From: Myxococcales bacterium
GTDB lineage: Bacteria > Myxococcota_A > UBA796 > GCA-2862545
Direction: 5' to 3'
Length of the DNA stretch: 64,000 nucleotides
NCBI GenBank assembly: GCA_019634415.1
Contig: JAHQVJ010000129.1
Coordinates: 1-64,000 of the forward strand
The notes below the pieces were generated by a model. The model was not told where the DNA came from. It ran no database searches and was given only the letters and a program-made list of their open reading frames with translations. Positions 1 through 8,376 of the stretch are shown here, piece after piece; position 1 is the stretch's first letter; each line of letters opens with the position of its first letter. Position numbers and translations under genes: made by a program.

Positions 1-13
1 ACAGGAGTCGGGG

Positions 14-256
14 ATGTCGAGTGACGAGATGGTGCAGAAGGTCAAGGACATCATCGCGGAAAGCCTCGGTGTGAAGAAGGCCGACGTGGTGGCGACGGCC
101 TCGTTCATCGACGACCTCAACGCCGATTCCCTCGACATCGTCGAGCTCGTGATGACGATCGAGAAGGAATTCGACATCGAGATTCCCGACGACGAGGCCG
201 AGAAGATCCGCACGGTGCAGGACGCGGTGGACTACATCGTGTCCCACGCTTCGTAA
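14..256 (+). CDS. acpP: Acyl carrier protein
   Basis: 80-residue acidic acyl carrier protein that carries growing acyl chains on a phosphopantetheine arm in type II fatty acid synthesis in the cytoplasm. The attachment Ser is visible as Ser39 in the motif ADSLD, and length and helix pattern match AcpP throughout. An AGGAG ribosome binding site lies 7 bases before the ATG. It is followed 8 bases later by fabF, the usual acpP-fabF pair; the window opens just before it, so upstream fab genes are probably cut off. Confidence 0.97.
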   Translation: MSSDEMVQKVKDIIAESLGVKKADVVATASFIDDLNADSLDIVELVMTIEKEFDIEIPDDEAEKIRTVQDAVDYIVSHAS

Positions 257-264
257 GGAACGCC

Positions 265-1554
265 GTGCGTCAGGGCACCCTACGCCCACCCCCCGCTCAA
301 CGACGTGTGGTCATCACGGGCTTGGGGTGCGTGGGGCCTTGCGGCAACGACGTCGCCTCCACCTGGGATGCCATGGTGGCGGCGCGCAGCGGCATCGGAC
401 CCATCACCCGGTTCGATGTGACCGGATGGGCCACCCAGATCGCGGGGGAGGTCAAGGACCTCGACGCCACGGCGCTGCTGGGCGCCCGAGCGGTGCGTCG
501 CCTGGGCTTGTTCATGAAGTACGCCATCGTGGCGGCCGAGGAGGCCATGCGCGACAGCGGCTTCGACGTGGGCGAGCAGGTGGGCTCGGGCACCCCCGAG
601 GACTGGCCTGATCCCGAGCGCCTGGGCGTGTACATCGGATCGGGGATCGGCGGCTTCCCCGAGATCGTGCACGCGGCCGTCACGGACGTGGATCGCACCC
701 GGGTGAGCCCGCTGTTCATCCCGCGGTCCCTCATCAACCTGGCCACGGGTCAGGTGGCGATCCGGTTCGGAGCCCAGGGCCCCAGCTTGTGCGTGGCCAC
801 GGCGTGTGCGGTGGGCAACCACGCCATCGGTGAAGCCTGGCGGGCCATCCGCGACGGTGACGCCGACGTGATCGTGGCTGGCGGCACGGAAGCGAGCCTC
901 GATCCGCTGGGGGTGGCGGGCTTCATGAACATGCGCGCCATGTCGCGTCGCAACGACACGCCGGAGTCGGCGAGCCGCCCCTTCGACAAGGACCGAGATG
1001 GGTTCGTGGTGAGCGAGGGGGCAGGGGTGCTCGTGCTCGAGGAGCTGGAGCACGCCCGGGCGCGCGGTGCGCGCATCTACTGCGAGCTGCGCGGCTATGC
1101 GGCCACCACCGACGCCCACCACATCACGGCTCCGGCCCCCGGAGGCGCGGGGGCGGCGCGGTGCATGGAGCTGGCCATGCGCAAGGCTGCGGTGAACCCC
1201 AGCGAGGTGGACTACGTCAACGCCCACGGCACCTCCACGCCCGCCAACGACGCAGCGGAGACCCAAGCCATCCGGCGGGCCTTCGGAGCGCATGCAGACG
1301 GCTTGACCATCAGCTCCACCAAGGGAGTGACGGGGCATCTGCTCGGAGCAGCGGGTGGGATCGAGGCCGTGGCCACCTGCCTCGCGATGCGGAAGGGGGT
1401 GGTGCCCCCCACAGCCAACCTGCTGACGCCGGATCCGGAGTGCGATCTGGACTATGTGCCGCGTGAGGCCCGCAGCATGCCGGTGCGGGTGGCGATCTCG
1501 AACGGCTTCGGGTTCGGGGGAACCAACGCCGTGCTGGTGTTCGGCGCGATCTAG
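265..1554 (+). CDS. fabF: 3-oxoacyl-[acyl carrier protein] synthase II (KAS II)
   Basis: Condensing enzyme that elongates acyl-ACP with malonyl-ACP. The catalytic triad can be placed: Cys181 in ATACAVG, His321 in HGTSTPAND and His358 in GVTGHLLGAAG; the glycine-rich end GFGFGGTNA is also present. At 429 residues it is slightly longer than typical FabF, owing to about 15 extra N-terminal residues before the RRVVITGLG start of the fold. The GTG start at 265 is favoured by AAGGA just upstream; a GTG at 307 would give a shorter protein. First in line after acpP and 10 bases before rpiB. Confidence 0.95.
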   Translation: MRQGTLRPPPAQRRVVITGLGCVGPCGNDVASTWDAMVAARSGIGPITRFDVTGWATQIAGEVKDLDATALLGARAVRRLGLFMKYAIVAAEEAMRDSGFDVGEQVGSGTPEDWPDPERLGVYIGSGIGGFPEIVHAAVTDVDRTRVSPLFIPRSLINLATGQVAIRFGAQGPSLCVATACAVGNHAIGEAWRAIRDGDADVIVAGGTEASLDPLGVAGFMNMRAMSRRNDTPESASRPFDKDRDGFVVSEGAGVLVLEELEHARARGARIYCELRGYAATTDAHHITAPAPGGAGAARCMELAMRKAAVNPSEVDYVNAHGTSTPANDAAETQAIRRAFGAHADGLTISSTKGVTGHLLGAAGGIEAVATCLAMRKGVVPPTANLLTPDPECDLDYVPREARSMPVRVAISNGFGFGGTNAVLVFGAI

Positions 1555-1564
1555 GAGGGATGTG

Positions 1565-2008
1565 ATGAAGGTGGCAGTGGGGTCGGATCACGCGGGCCTG
1601 TCGCTGAAGGCGGAGGTGATCGGGCACTTGCAGGCCCTGGGCCACGAGGTGCACGACGTGGGCACGCATGGCTCGGAGTCGGTGGACTACCCGGACTTCG
1701 GCCGCCAGGTGGCGTCGATGGTGGCCGACGGCGGGGCCGAGCGCGGCGTGCTCGTGTGCGGCACGGGCCAGGGCATGGCGATGGCGGCGAACAAGATCCC
1801 CAACGTGCGAGCGGCCGTGGTGTCCGACACCTTCAGCGCTCGCATGGCCATGCTCCACAACGACGCCCGAGTGTTGTGCCTGGGCGAGCGGGTGGTGGGA
1901 GCGGGGCTGGCCCTGCAGCTCGTGGATGCATGGCTGGGCGAGACCTTCGAAGGAGGGCGTCACGCGCGGCGTGTGGGCAAGATCGAGGGGGCTGCGCCCA
2001 CGGGATGA
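1565..2008 (+). CDS. rpiB: Ribose-5-phosphate isomerase B
   Basis: Interconverts ribose-5-phosphate and ribulose-5-phosphate in the pentose phosphate pathway, feeding the riboflavin and nucleotide routes. 147 residues, as expected for RpiB. Visible motifs are SDHAG (Asp8-His9), Cys65 in VCGTGQGM, the general base of the family, and His98 in MLHND. The ATG at 1565 has a strong AGGAGGG site at 1552-1558; the frame stays open further upstream inside fabF but that part is not RpiB. The rpiB-glyA-nrdR-ribD order is a common arrangement. Confidence 0.95.
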   Translation: MKVAVGSDHAGLSLKAEVIGHLQALGHEVHDVGTHGSESVDYPDFGRQVASMVADGGAERGVLVCGTGQGMAMAANKIPNVRAAVVSDTFSARMAMLHNDARVLCLGERVVGAGLALQLVDAWLGETFEGGRHARRVGKIEGAAPTG

Positions 2009-2045
2009 CGGTGGGATACAGAGCACGGCCGCAGACGGAGCTTCC

Positions 2046-3293
2046 ATGCAGCCCCTGGCCTCCCAGGATCCCGACGTCTATGCCGCAATCCAGCGTGAGC
2101 TCTCCCGGCAGGAGAACGAGCTCGAGCTGATCGCCTCCGAGAACTACGTGTCGGAGGCGGTGCTCCAGGCGATGGGCACGGTGCTGACCAACAAATACGC
2201 CGAGGGCCTGCCAGGCCGTCGGTACTACGGGGGGTGCGAGCACGTGGACGCCGTGGAGGAGCTCGCGCGCAGCCGCGCGAAGGCCCTGTTCGGCGCCATC
2301 GGAGCCAACGTGCAGCCCCACTCGGGCGCACAGGCCAACGCAGCCGTCTACCTGGCCACGGTGAAGCCCGGAGAGACGATCCTGGGTCTCGACCTCACCC
2401 ACGGCGGGCACCTCACCCACGGCTCGCCCGTCAACAGCAGTGGTCTGCTCTACCGCGCCGTGCACTACGGGGTCGACGAGAGCACCGGCCGGATCGACAT
2501 GGAGCGCGTGCGCGCCATGGCCCTGGAGCATCGGCCGGCGCTGATCTGGACGGGGGCCAGCGCGTACCCTCGCACCCTCGACTTCGAGGCGTTCCGCTCG
2601 GTGGCCGACGAGGTGGGAGCGGTGCTCGCCGCCGACATCGCTCACATCGCGGGGCTGGTGGTGGCTGGGCTGCATCCGAACCCCGTGCCGCACTGCGACT
2701 TCGTGACCACCACCACCCACAAGACGCTTCGTGGACCGCGGGGTGGGCTGATCCTGGCGAACCGCGAGTGGGCTCCCAAGATGAACAAGGCGGTGTTCCC
2801 CGGCACACAGGGAGGCCCGCTCATGCACGTCATCGCGGCCAAGGCCGTGGCCTTCGGCGAGGCCGCGACGCCCGAGTTCGTGACCTACTCCGAGCGTGTG
2901 ATCGCCAACGCGAGGGCGATGGGGGAGGCCATGGTGGAGGACGGGCTGACGCTGGTGAGCGGCGGCACCGACAACCACCTGCTGCTCGTGGACCTGGGCG
3001 AGATGTGTAGCGGCAAGGACGCCGAGGAGGCCCTGGGTCAGGTGGGCATCACGGTCAACAAGAACACCGTGCCCGGTGAGCGCCGCTCTCCCTTCGTCAC
3101 GTCGGGGATCCGCATCGGCACGCCGGCCATGACCACCCGAGGGCTGGGTGTCGAGGAGTCCGCCCAGGTCGGGCACTGGATCGCCAGCGTGGTCTCGGGT
3201 CGTGCCTCGGAGGCCGAGCGCGCGGCCATCGCCGGGGGCGTCCGAGAGATGTGTGGGCGGTTCCCCGTGTATCGGAGCGACCTGCACAGCTGA
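2046..3293 (+). CDS. glyA: Serine hydroxymethyltransferase
   Basis: PLP enzyme that converts serine and tetrahydrofolate to glycine and methylene-THF, the main one-carbon source. 415 residues, normal length. The N-terminal ELIASENYVS motif, GRRYYGGCE, and the PLP Lys226 in TTTTHKTLRGPRGG are all present. The ATG at 2046 was chosen because homology begins at about residue 10 of this reading; the open frame extends 378 bases further upstream through rpiB in another frame. Its stop overlaps the nrdR start by one base (TGATG). Confidence 0.96.
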   Translation: MQPLASQDPDVYAAIQRELSRQENELELIASENYVSEAVLQAMGTVLTNKYAEGLPGRRYYGGCEHVDAVEELARSRAKALFGAIGANVQPHSGAQANAAVYLATVKPGETILGLDLTHGGHLTHGSPVNSSGLLYRAVHYGVDESTGRIDMERVRAMALEHRPALIWTGASAYPRTLDFEAFRSVADEVGAVLAADIAHIAGLVVAGLHPNPVPHCDFVTTTTHKTLRGPRGGLILANREWAPKMNKAVFPGTQGGPLMHVIAAKAVAFGEAATPEFVTYSERVIANARAMGEAMVEDGLTLVSGGTDNHLLLVDLGEMCSGKDAEEALGQVGITVNKNTVPGERRSPFVTSGIRIGTPAMTTRGLGVEESAQVGHWIASVVSGRASEAERAAIAGGVREMCGRFPVYRSDLHS

Positions 3294-3742
3294 TGCGCTG
3301 CCCTGCCTGCCATCACCCCGAGAGCCGCGTGATCGACTCCCGCACCACGGGAGACGCGATCCGCCGACGGCGGAGCTGCCAGTCGTGTGGCCACCGCTTC
3401 TCCACCTTGGAGAAGGTGGAGCTGCGGCTTCCCTGGGTGCTCAAGAAGGACGGGCGCCGCGAGCCGTTCTCCAGCGCCAAGCTGCTCGACGGGCTCACGG
3501 TGGCCTGCCGCAAGCGTCCGGTGGATCGCGATGCGCTGGAAGCCGCCGTGCGCGATGTGGAGCACCGCCTCACGGAGCTGCGCGTGGCCGACGTCAGCTC
3601 CGCCGAGGTCGGCCGCATCGTGATGGAGGTGCTGCGCGGCATCGACGCGGTGGCCTACGTGCGGTTCGCGAGCGTGTACCGCGAGTTCGAGAGCGTGGAG
3701 CAGTTCACCGACGCCATCCTGCCGCTGCGGGACGACGGGTGA
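3293..3742 (+). CDS. nrdR: Transcriptional repressor NrdR
   Basis: ATP/dATP-responsive repressor of ribonucleotide reductase genes. 149 residues with an N-terminal zinc ribbon (Cys3, Cys6, Cys29, Cys32), an Arg-rich strand RRRRSC, and an ATP-cone domain from about residue 49 to the end (LPWVLKKDGRREPF onward). Start ATG at 3293 overlaps the glyA stop by one base, and its stop overlaps the GTG start of ribD by four bases, so translation is probably coupled. No NrdR box or nrd gene is seen within the window. Confidence 0.96.
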   Translation: MRCPACHHPESRVIDSRTTGDAIRRRRSCQSCGHRFSTLEKVELRLPWVLKKDGRREPFSSAKLLDGLTVACRKRPVDRDALEAAVRDVEHRLTELRVADVSSAEVGRIVMEVLRGIDAVAYVRFASVYREFESVEQFTDAILPLRDDG

Positions 3743-4896
3743 GCACCGACGCCGACCGGCACTGGATGGCTCGGGCCCTGGGCCTCGCCCACATCGCCAC
3801 GGGCTCCACGGCGCCGAACCCGCCGGTGGGGGCGGTACTGGTGCGAGACGGCTCGGTCCTCGGCGAGGGGTGGACGCGTCCCATCGGCGGACCCCACGCC
3901 GAGGTGGCGGCACTGCAGGACTGCGCCATACGGGGGCACGACCCGCGTGGAGCCACCCTCTACGTCACGCTCGAGCCCTGCTGTCACCAGGGCCGCACGC
4001 CGCCTTGCTCGGATGCGCTGATCGCGGCCGGCGTGTCGCGCGTGGTGGTGGGCGTGCTCGATCCGTTCCCCGCCATGCGGGGTCAGAGCGTGGAGCAGAT
4101 GGAGGCGGCGGGGCTGTCGGTGGCGGTGGGCGTAGAAGAGGATGCCTGCGCTCGCCAGATCCTGGGGTTCGCCCGCGCGCTGTCCTCGGGGCTGCCCGAG
4201 GTGACCAGCAAGGTGGCCATGACGCTCGATGGCCACATCGCCACCGCCAGCGGGGAGAGCCAGTGGATCTCGGGGCCGCAGGCACGGCAGGACGGCCACG
4301 TGCTGCGGGCCCACCACGATGCGATCCTGGTGGGGATCGGCACCGTCGTGGCGGACGATCCGCGGCTGACGTGCCGGCTGCCCGCCGAGTCGCTGCCCGG
4401 CGGAAGCGTGGACCGGGATCCTGTGCCCGTGGTGCTCGACTCCCAGCTGAGGGTGCCCGCCGAGGCGCGGGTGCTGCAGAGCCGCGACGCGGTGGTGGTG
4501 TGTGCCGAGGACGCTCCGAAGCGGGAGCTGTCGGCGCGCGTCGTGCGGGTGGCCCGGGGGCCTCACGGACTCGACGTGGTGGCGGCGCTGCGAGCGCTGG
4601 TGGACCTGGGTCTGCATCGAATCCTGGTGGAGGGGGGAGGCCACGTGCACCGAGCCCTGCTCGATGCCGCCGTGGTCGACACCCTGCAGGTCTACGTGGC
4701 GGGGCTGCTGCTCCCGGGGGGGCGCCCCTGGGTGGCCGGGCCCACCGTGGAGCGTCTCGCCGAGGGGGTGCGCATGGATCTCGCCGATGTGGTGAGGCTC
4801 GGGCCCGACGTGCGGCTGACCTATGCGCTGCGTCATGCCATCGCCCCTGATCCACTGGCTGCGCTGAGGCACCAGCGGACCACACCGGCACGTTAG
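3739..4896 (+). CDS. ribD: Bifunctional riboflavin biosynthesis deaminase/reductase RibD
   Basis: Catalyses the second (deaminase) and third (NADPH reductase) steps from the GTP-derived pyrimidine towards riboflavin. 385 residues. The deaminase domain (about 1-145) has the zinc site HAE in GPHAEVAAL and PCCHQGRTPPC. The reductase domain (about 150-365) begins at VTSKVAMTLDGHIAT. GTG start at 3739 overlaps nrdR by four bases; an ATG at 3766 is an alternative. The next gene is RibB-type rather than riboflavin synthase, which usually follows. Confidence 0.94.
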   Translation: MSTDADRHWMARALGLAHIATGSTAPNPPVGAVLVRDGSVLGEGWTRPIGGPHAEVAALQDCAIRGHDPRGATLYVTLEPCCHQGRTPPCSDALIAAGVSRVVVGVLDPFPAMRGQSVEQMEAAGLSVAVGVEEDACARQILGFARALSSGLPEVTSKVAMTLDGHIATASGESQWISGPQARQDGHVLRAHHDAILVGIGTVVADDPRLTCRLPAESLPGGSVDRDPVPVVLDSQLRVPAEARVLQSRDAVVVCAEDAPKRELSARVVRVARGPHGLDVVAALRALVDLGLHRILVEGGGHVHRALLDAAVVDTLQVYVAGLLLPGGRPWVAGPTVERLAEGVRMDLADVVRLGPDVRLTYALRHAIAPDPLAALRHQRTTPAR

Positions 4897-4915
4897 GAAC
4901 GCGTGAGGAGAAACC

Positions 4916-6100
4916 ATGCAGCAGCCCGCACACAGCGGTCATTCCGGGGCCGCAGACTTCGAGGTGATGCATCCGGACCCGATTCGGCGGGTGGAGCTCG
5001 CCATGGAGGATCTGCGTGCCGGTCGGATGGTGATCCTGGTGGACGACGAGGACCGGGAGAACGAGGGCGACCTCGTCGTTGCCGCCGAGAAGATCACCCC
5101 CGAGGCCATCAACTTCATGGCCACCCACGCGCGAGGGTTGATCTGCCTGTCGCTCACGTCGGAGCAGGTGGAGCGGCTGGCGCTGCCCATGATGGCGACG
5201 AACAACCAGAGCGCCTACCACACGGCCTTCACTGTCTCCATCGAGGCGCGCGAGGGAGTCACCACCGGGATCTCCGCACACGATCGGGCGAAGACGATTC
5301 AGGTGGCCATCGATCCGGCCTCCACGCCGCGGCAGATCGTCACGCCCGGCCACATCTTCCCGCTGCGCGCTCGCGACGGCGGCGTGCTCCAGCGGGTGGG
5401 GCAGACCGAGGGATCCGTGGACCTGGCTCGTCTCGCGGGCCTGCATCCCAGCGGCGTCATCTGCGAGATCATGAACCCCGACGGCACCATGTCGCGGATG
5501 CAGGAGCTGCTGGCCTTCGGCCATGAGCACCAGATCCGGATCGCCGCCGTGGCGGACATCATCAAGTACCGCATGCGGACCGAGCGGGTGGTGCAGCGTC
5601 AGGGCGACGGCGAGATCGAGCTTGCGGGCCTGGGCACCTGGCGCACCCGGCTGTACTCGTCGGTGACGTCGGGCGGGCTGCACCAGGCGATCTGGAAGGG
5701 CGATCTGCGCGCCGAGCCCACGCTGGTGCGCGTGCAGTCCGCACCTCCGCCGTGGGCCTTCGCCAACCCCGAGTCCACCACTCTGGGCGCATCGGCGTGG
5801 TCGGCCCTGCGTGCCGTGGATGCCGCGGGCGGAGGCGCCGTGGTGCTCATGCACCTGTCGGCGCCCGCAGATGCGCTGCAGCGGTCGTTTCGACAGCAGT
5901 TCGAGGGCACCCACGAGGAGACGGTGCAGGCACGTGCCGAGGCGCTGCGCGACCTGGGCACGGGGTGTCAGATCCTGCTCGATCTGGGTCTGCGGGACCT
6001 GAAGCTGCTCACCTCGTCTCGTCGCCCCATCGTGGGAATCGAGGCCTATGGCTTGAAGATCTCGGAGCGCGTCCCCTTGCTTGCGGGGAGGTCGACGTGA
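4916..6100 (+). CDS. ribB: 3,4-dihydroxy-2-butanone-4-phosphate synthase with degenerate GTP cyclohydrolase II domain (RibBX type)
   Basis: 394 residues. The N-terminal RibB domain (about 20-222) makes dihydroxybutanone phosphate from ribulose-5-phosphate and looks fully active: DDEDRENEGDL (43-52), HARGLICL, YHTAFTVSIEAREGVTTGIS and TPGHIFPLRA. The C-terminal part (about 230-394) aligns with GTP cyclohydrolase II but lacks the zinc-binding cysteines: where active enzymes read RVHSECLTGD with three Cys, this protein reads RVQSAPPPWA and has none until Cys351. The C-terminal GxGCQILLDLG and GLKISERVPL stretches are kept. This matches the RibBX class, so GTP cyclohydrolase II must be encoded elsewhere. 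GAGGAG lies before the ATG; the stop overlaps ribH by four bases. Confidence 0.92.
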   Translation: MQQPAHSGHSGAADFEVMHPDPIRRVELAMEDLRAGRMVILVDDEDRENEGDLVVAAEKITPEAINFMATHARGLICLSLTSEQVERLALPMMATNNQSAYHTAFTVSIEAREGVTTGISAHDRAKTIQVAIDPASTPRQIVTPGHIFPLRARDGGVLQRVGQTEGSVDLARLAGLHPSGVICEIMNPDGTMSRMQELLAFGHEHQIRIAAVADIIKYRMRTERVVQRQGDGEIELAGLGTWRTRLYSSVTSGGLHQAIWKGDLRAEPTLVRVQSAPPPWAFANPESTTLGASAWSALRAVDAAGGGAVVLMHLSAPADALQRSFRQQFEGTHEETVQARAEALRDLGTGCQILLDLGLRDLKLLTSSRRPIVGIEAYGLKISERVPLLAGRST

Positions 6101-6567
6101 ACCTCATCGAGGGGCACCTCGTGGACTCCGGTGGGCGGATCGGCATCGTGGCGGGTCGCTTCAACGAGCTGGTGGTGGAGCGCTTGCTCGCAGGCTGCCT
6201 CGACGGCTTGCGGCGGCACGGGGTGGACACCGACGAGCGAGTGGACGTGGCCTGGGTGCCCGGAGCCATGGAGCTGCCGGTGGTGTGCCAGCGCATGGCC
6301 AAGAGCGGCCGCTACGTGGCGGTGATCGCGCTGGGTGCGGTGATCCGCGGAGCGACTCCGCACTTCGATCTGGTGGTCTCGGCGGCCGCGACGGGCTGCA
6401 GCCGTGTGGCGCTGGATGCTGGGCTTCCCGTGATCTTCGGGGTACTCACCACGGAGACGATCGAGCAGGCCTTGGAGCGGGCGGGCACCAAGGCCGGAAA
6501 CAACGGGTTCAAGGCGGCGCAAGCGGCCATCGAGATGGCTTCCCTCATGCGGAAGCTGGAGGCCTGA
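6097..6567 (+). CDS. ribH: 6,7-dimethyl-8-ribityllumazine synthase
   Basis: Condenses the ribityl-pyrimidine product of the RibD branch with dihydroxybutanone phosphate, the penultimate step to riboflavin. 156 residues, exactly the family size. GRFNELV near the N terminus, PGAMELP, and the catalytic His89 in IRGATPHFDLV are visible. GTG start at 6097 overlaps the preceding stop by four bases (GTGA), and the TGATG junction with nusB overlaps by one base, so it sits inside a coupled operon. A frame open upstream is only the shadow of ribB. Confidence 0.96.
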   Translation: MNLIEGHLVDSGGRIGIVAGRFNELVVERLLAGCLDGLRRHGVDTDERVDVAWVPGAMELPVVCQRMAKSGRYVAVIALGAVIRGATPHFDLVVSAAATGCSRVALDAGLPVIFGVLTTETIEQALERAGTKAGNNGFKAAQAAIEMASLMRKLEA

Positions 6568-7028
6568 TGGCGTCGCGGCGGCGAGCTCGTCAGTTTGCAC
6601 TCCAGGCGCTGTTCCAGGCGGACCTGCGGGAGGTCTCTGCGGCCACCGCGCTCAACGATCTGTGGTCCGGTCTGATGGACGACGATGGCATCGAGGGCGA
6701 GCGTCCTCCCGAGAGTGAGGAAGTGGAGTTCGCCCAACGGCTCGGGCACGGCGTCGAGGCTCACCGAGAGCGGATCGACACGTTGATCGACGAGTGCAGC
6801 ACCAACTGGCGACTGGCTCGGATGCCGGTGGTGGATCGCAATGTGTTGCGCATCGCTGCGTACGAGCTGATCGACTGCCCCGACATTCCCGCCACCGTGG
6901 CCATCAACGAAGCCATCGAGCTCGCCAAGAAGTACGGCACCGCCGACTCCCGGGCGTTCGTCAACGGCATCGTCGATCGGATCGCGCGGCAGGTGGGTCG
7001 CATCGAGGGGCGAAGGGGAGCGACGTGA
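6567..7028 (+). CDS. nusB: Transcription antitermination factor NusB
   Basis: RNA-binding factor that with NusE/S10 binds boxA to promote rRNA antitermination. 153 residues, all-helical pattern. Starts with the typical RRRARQFALQALFQ and ends with the conserved PVVDRNVLRIAAYEL and VAINEAIELAKKYG segments. Directly coupled to ribH (one-base overlap) and to the downstream DUF2752 gene (GTGA overlap), the ribH-nusB link being widespread. Confidence 0.96.
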   Translation: MASRRRARQFALQALFQADLREVSAATALNDLWSGLMDDDGIEGERPPESEEVEFAQRLGHGVEAHRERIDTLIDECSTNWRLARMPVVDRNVLRIAAYELIDCPDIPATVAINEAIELAKKYGTADSRAFVNGIVDRIARQVGRIEGRRGAT

Positions 7029-7420
7029 GCAGGGTGCTGGGCTGGCTCGACGCCATCAGCCGCCGACCGTGGTTCGGTGAGGGCATCCTCTTCGCCGGGG
7101 CGCTGGCCATCGTGTTGCTGGCCATGCTGATGTCGCCGTCGGCGGGTGCCGTGTCGTTCTTCGGGTTCGACGTGCCGGTGCTGTGTGGTTTTCGACGGCT
7201 CACCGGCATCGGGTGTCCCGGCTGTGGGCTCACGCGTAGCTTCGTCTTCCTCGGTCACGGGCAGTGGGCCGAGGGGTTTCGCATGAACTGGCTCGGGCCA
7301 CCGTTGTTCGCGTTCGTGGTCGTGCAGATTCCCTTTCGGCTCTACCGGATGCTCCGCACGCCGCCGCCCTCCGATGCGGGCACGGCTCGAGCGGCGCCGA
7401 GCCAGGTGCGGCCCAGCTGA
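7025..7420 (+). CDS. DUF2752 small membrane protein
   Basis: 131-residue membrane protein of the DUF2752 family, function unknown. The hallmark CGFRRLTGIGCPGCGLTRSF (about residues 57-76), with paired CPxCG cysteines, sits between two hydrophobic segments (about 20-42 and 92-112). GTG start at 7025 overlaps the nusB stop. The last 79 bases are antisense to the 3' end of pabA, so the two genes converge and overlap. The cysteines suggest metal or redox binding but that is a guess. Confidence 0.85.
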   Translation: MSRVLGWLDAISRRPWFGEGILFAGALAIVLLAMLMSPSAGAVSFFGFDVPVLCGFRRLTGIGCPGCGLTRSFVFLGHGQWAEGFRMNWLGPPLFAFVVVQIPFRLYRMLRTPPPSDAGTARAAPSQVRPS

Positions 7421-7965
7421 GCGAAGCGAGCCAGCAGCTGCTGGCCGTTGGAGCCCGACAGGACGCTCTCGGGATGGAACTGCACGCCCCACGCAGGTGC
7501 CTGTCGATGGGAGATGCCTTGGATGGTGCCGTCCGTGCCGTGAGCGCAGACGCGTAGCTCGGAGGGGACTCGGTCCACGACGATCGAGTGGTACCGGGTC
7601 ATGGACAGCGGGGAGGGCAATCCCTGGAACAGCCCCGTACCGTCGTGCTTCACGGACGTGGCATGACCGTGCACCGGTCCATGGATCCGCAACGTGCCAC
7701 CCAGCGCTTCGGCGAGGGCTTGGTGCCCCAGGCACACCCCCAACAGCGGCCGGCGTGCGACCAGCAGGCGAGCAGCGTCCAGGAAGCACCCTGTCTCCTC
7801 CGGTGTGCCTGGGCCGGGGCCCAGCACCACGAGATCGGCATCGAGCAGCTCGGTGGGCTGCACCTCGTCGCACCGCACCACGGTCACCGTGCGTACGTGC
7901 GGTGCCAGCGCGTGGACGAGGTTGTGGGTGAAGGAGTCGTAAGCGTCGACGAGAACGAGGTGCAC
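7342..7965 (-). CDS. pabA: Glutamine amidotransferase, PabA/TrpG type
   Basis: Class I glutamine amidotransferase subunit that supplies ammonia to chorismate amination for 4-aminobenzoate or anthranilate. 207 residues with the triad Cys78 (GVCLGHQ), His164 and Glu166 (FHPES), and the N-terminal DAYDSFTHNL. No pabB or trpE partner is in the window, so the choice between PabA and TrpG cannot be settled; the stand-alone setting favours PabA or a shared role. Its 3' end overlaps the DUF2752 gene on the other strand by 79 bases; the last 15 or so residues are low-complexity. Confidence 0.88.
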   Translation of the reverse strand: MHLVLVDAYDSFTHNLVHALAPHVRTVTVVRCDEVQPTELLDADLVVLGPGPGTPEETGCFLDAARLLVARRPLLGVCLGHQALAEALGGTLRIHGPVHGHATSVKHDGTGLFQGLPSPLSMTRYHSIVVDRVPSELRVCAHGTDGTIQGISHRQAPAWGVQFHPESVLSGSNGQQLLARFAQLGRTWLGAARAVPASEGGGVRSIR

Positions 7966-8031
7966 GGACCGCCCAGAGCAGGGGGGGCGTCATATCCCGG
8001 GCGCCGAGCTGTGGCGTTGTTAGAGACCCGG

Positions 8032-8376
8032 ATGGAGGGCGTCGTGACCATCGAGCTTTCGGATGGAGCGGTTCAGCGCATTCAGGAGATCCACCGGGAG
8101 AACCCGGGGGCCTACGCTGGGTTGCGTGTGGGGCTCAAGGACGGTGGGTGCTCCGGCTACAGCTACCTGCTGGAGTTCGAGACCAAGGCCGACGAGGACG
8201 ACGTCGTGTTCGAGAAGGACGGCGCCCGGGTGTTCGTGCACCCGCTGCACCTGCCGTTCCTCGCCGGATCCGTCCTGGTGTGGAACGACAGTGAGCTCGT
8301 CAGCGGGTTCGATCTTCAGAATCCCAACGTGGCCCGCGTGTGCGGCTGTGGGGAGTCCTTCGACGTCTCCACCTGA
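8032..8376 (+). CDS. erpA: A-type iron-sulfur carrier (IscA/ErpA family)
   Basis: 114-residue HesB/IscA family scaffold that delivers Fe-S clusters to client proteins. The three ligand cysteines are present: Cys40 (GGCSGYSY), Cys104 and Cys106 (VCGCGESF). ATG at 8032 or GTG at 8044 are possible starts; both leave the domain complete. Divergent from pabA with 66 bases between, so both promoters probably lie there. Its last 61 bases are antisense to the 3' end of the crtI-like gene. Assignment to ErpA rather than IscA is not firm, since no isc genes are adjacent. Confidence 0.88.
   Translation: MEGVVTIELSDGAVQRIQEIHRENPGAYAGLRVGLKDGGCSGYSYLLEFETKADEDDVVFEKDGARVFVHPLHLPFLAGSVLVWNDSELVSGFDLQNPNVARVCGCGESFDVST

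Noticed and set aside
280..1338. Long minus-strand open frame opposite fabF
   Set aside because: Arg/His-rich low-information translation lying wholly over a gene with intact catalytic residues; a GC-rich shadow frame.
1833..3287. Minus-strand open frame of 484 codons opposite glyA
   Set aside because: No recognisable motif, and glyA with its PLP Lys is clearly coding on the other strand.
4897..4915. FMN riboswitch upstream of the RibB gene
   Set aside because: Only 19 bases separate it from ribD and none of the conserved RFN elements is visible.
3965..5914. Minus-strand frame of 649 codons spanning ribD and ribB
   Set aside because: Crosses two real genes in antisense; composition typical of third-position GC shadow.
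5605..6100. Active GTP cyclohydrolase II in the RibB fusion
   Set aside because: The zinc cysteines and the catalytic RVHSE motif are missing.
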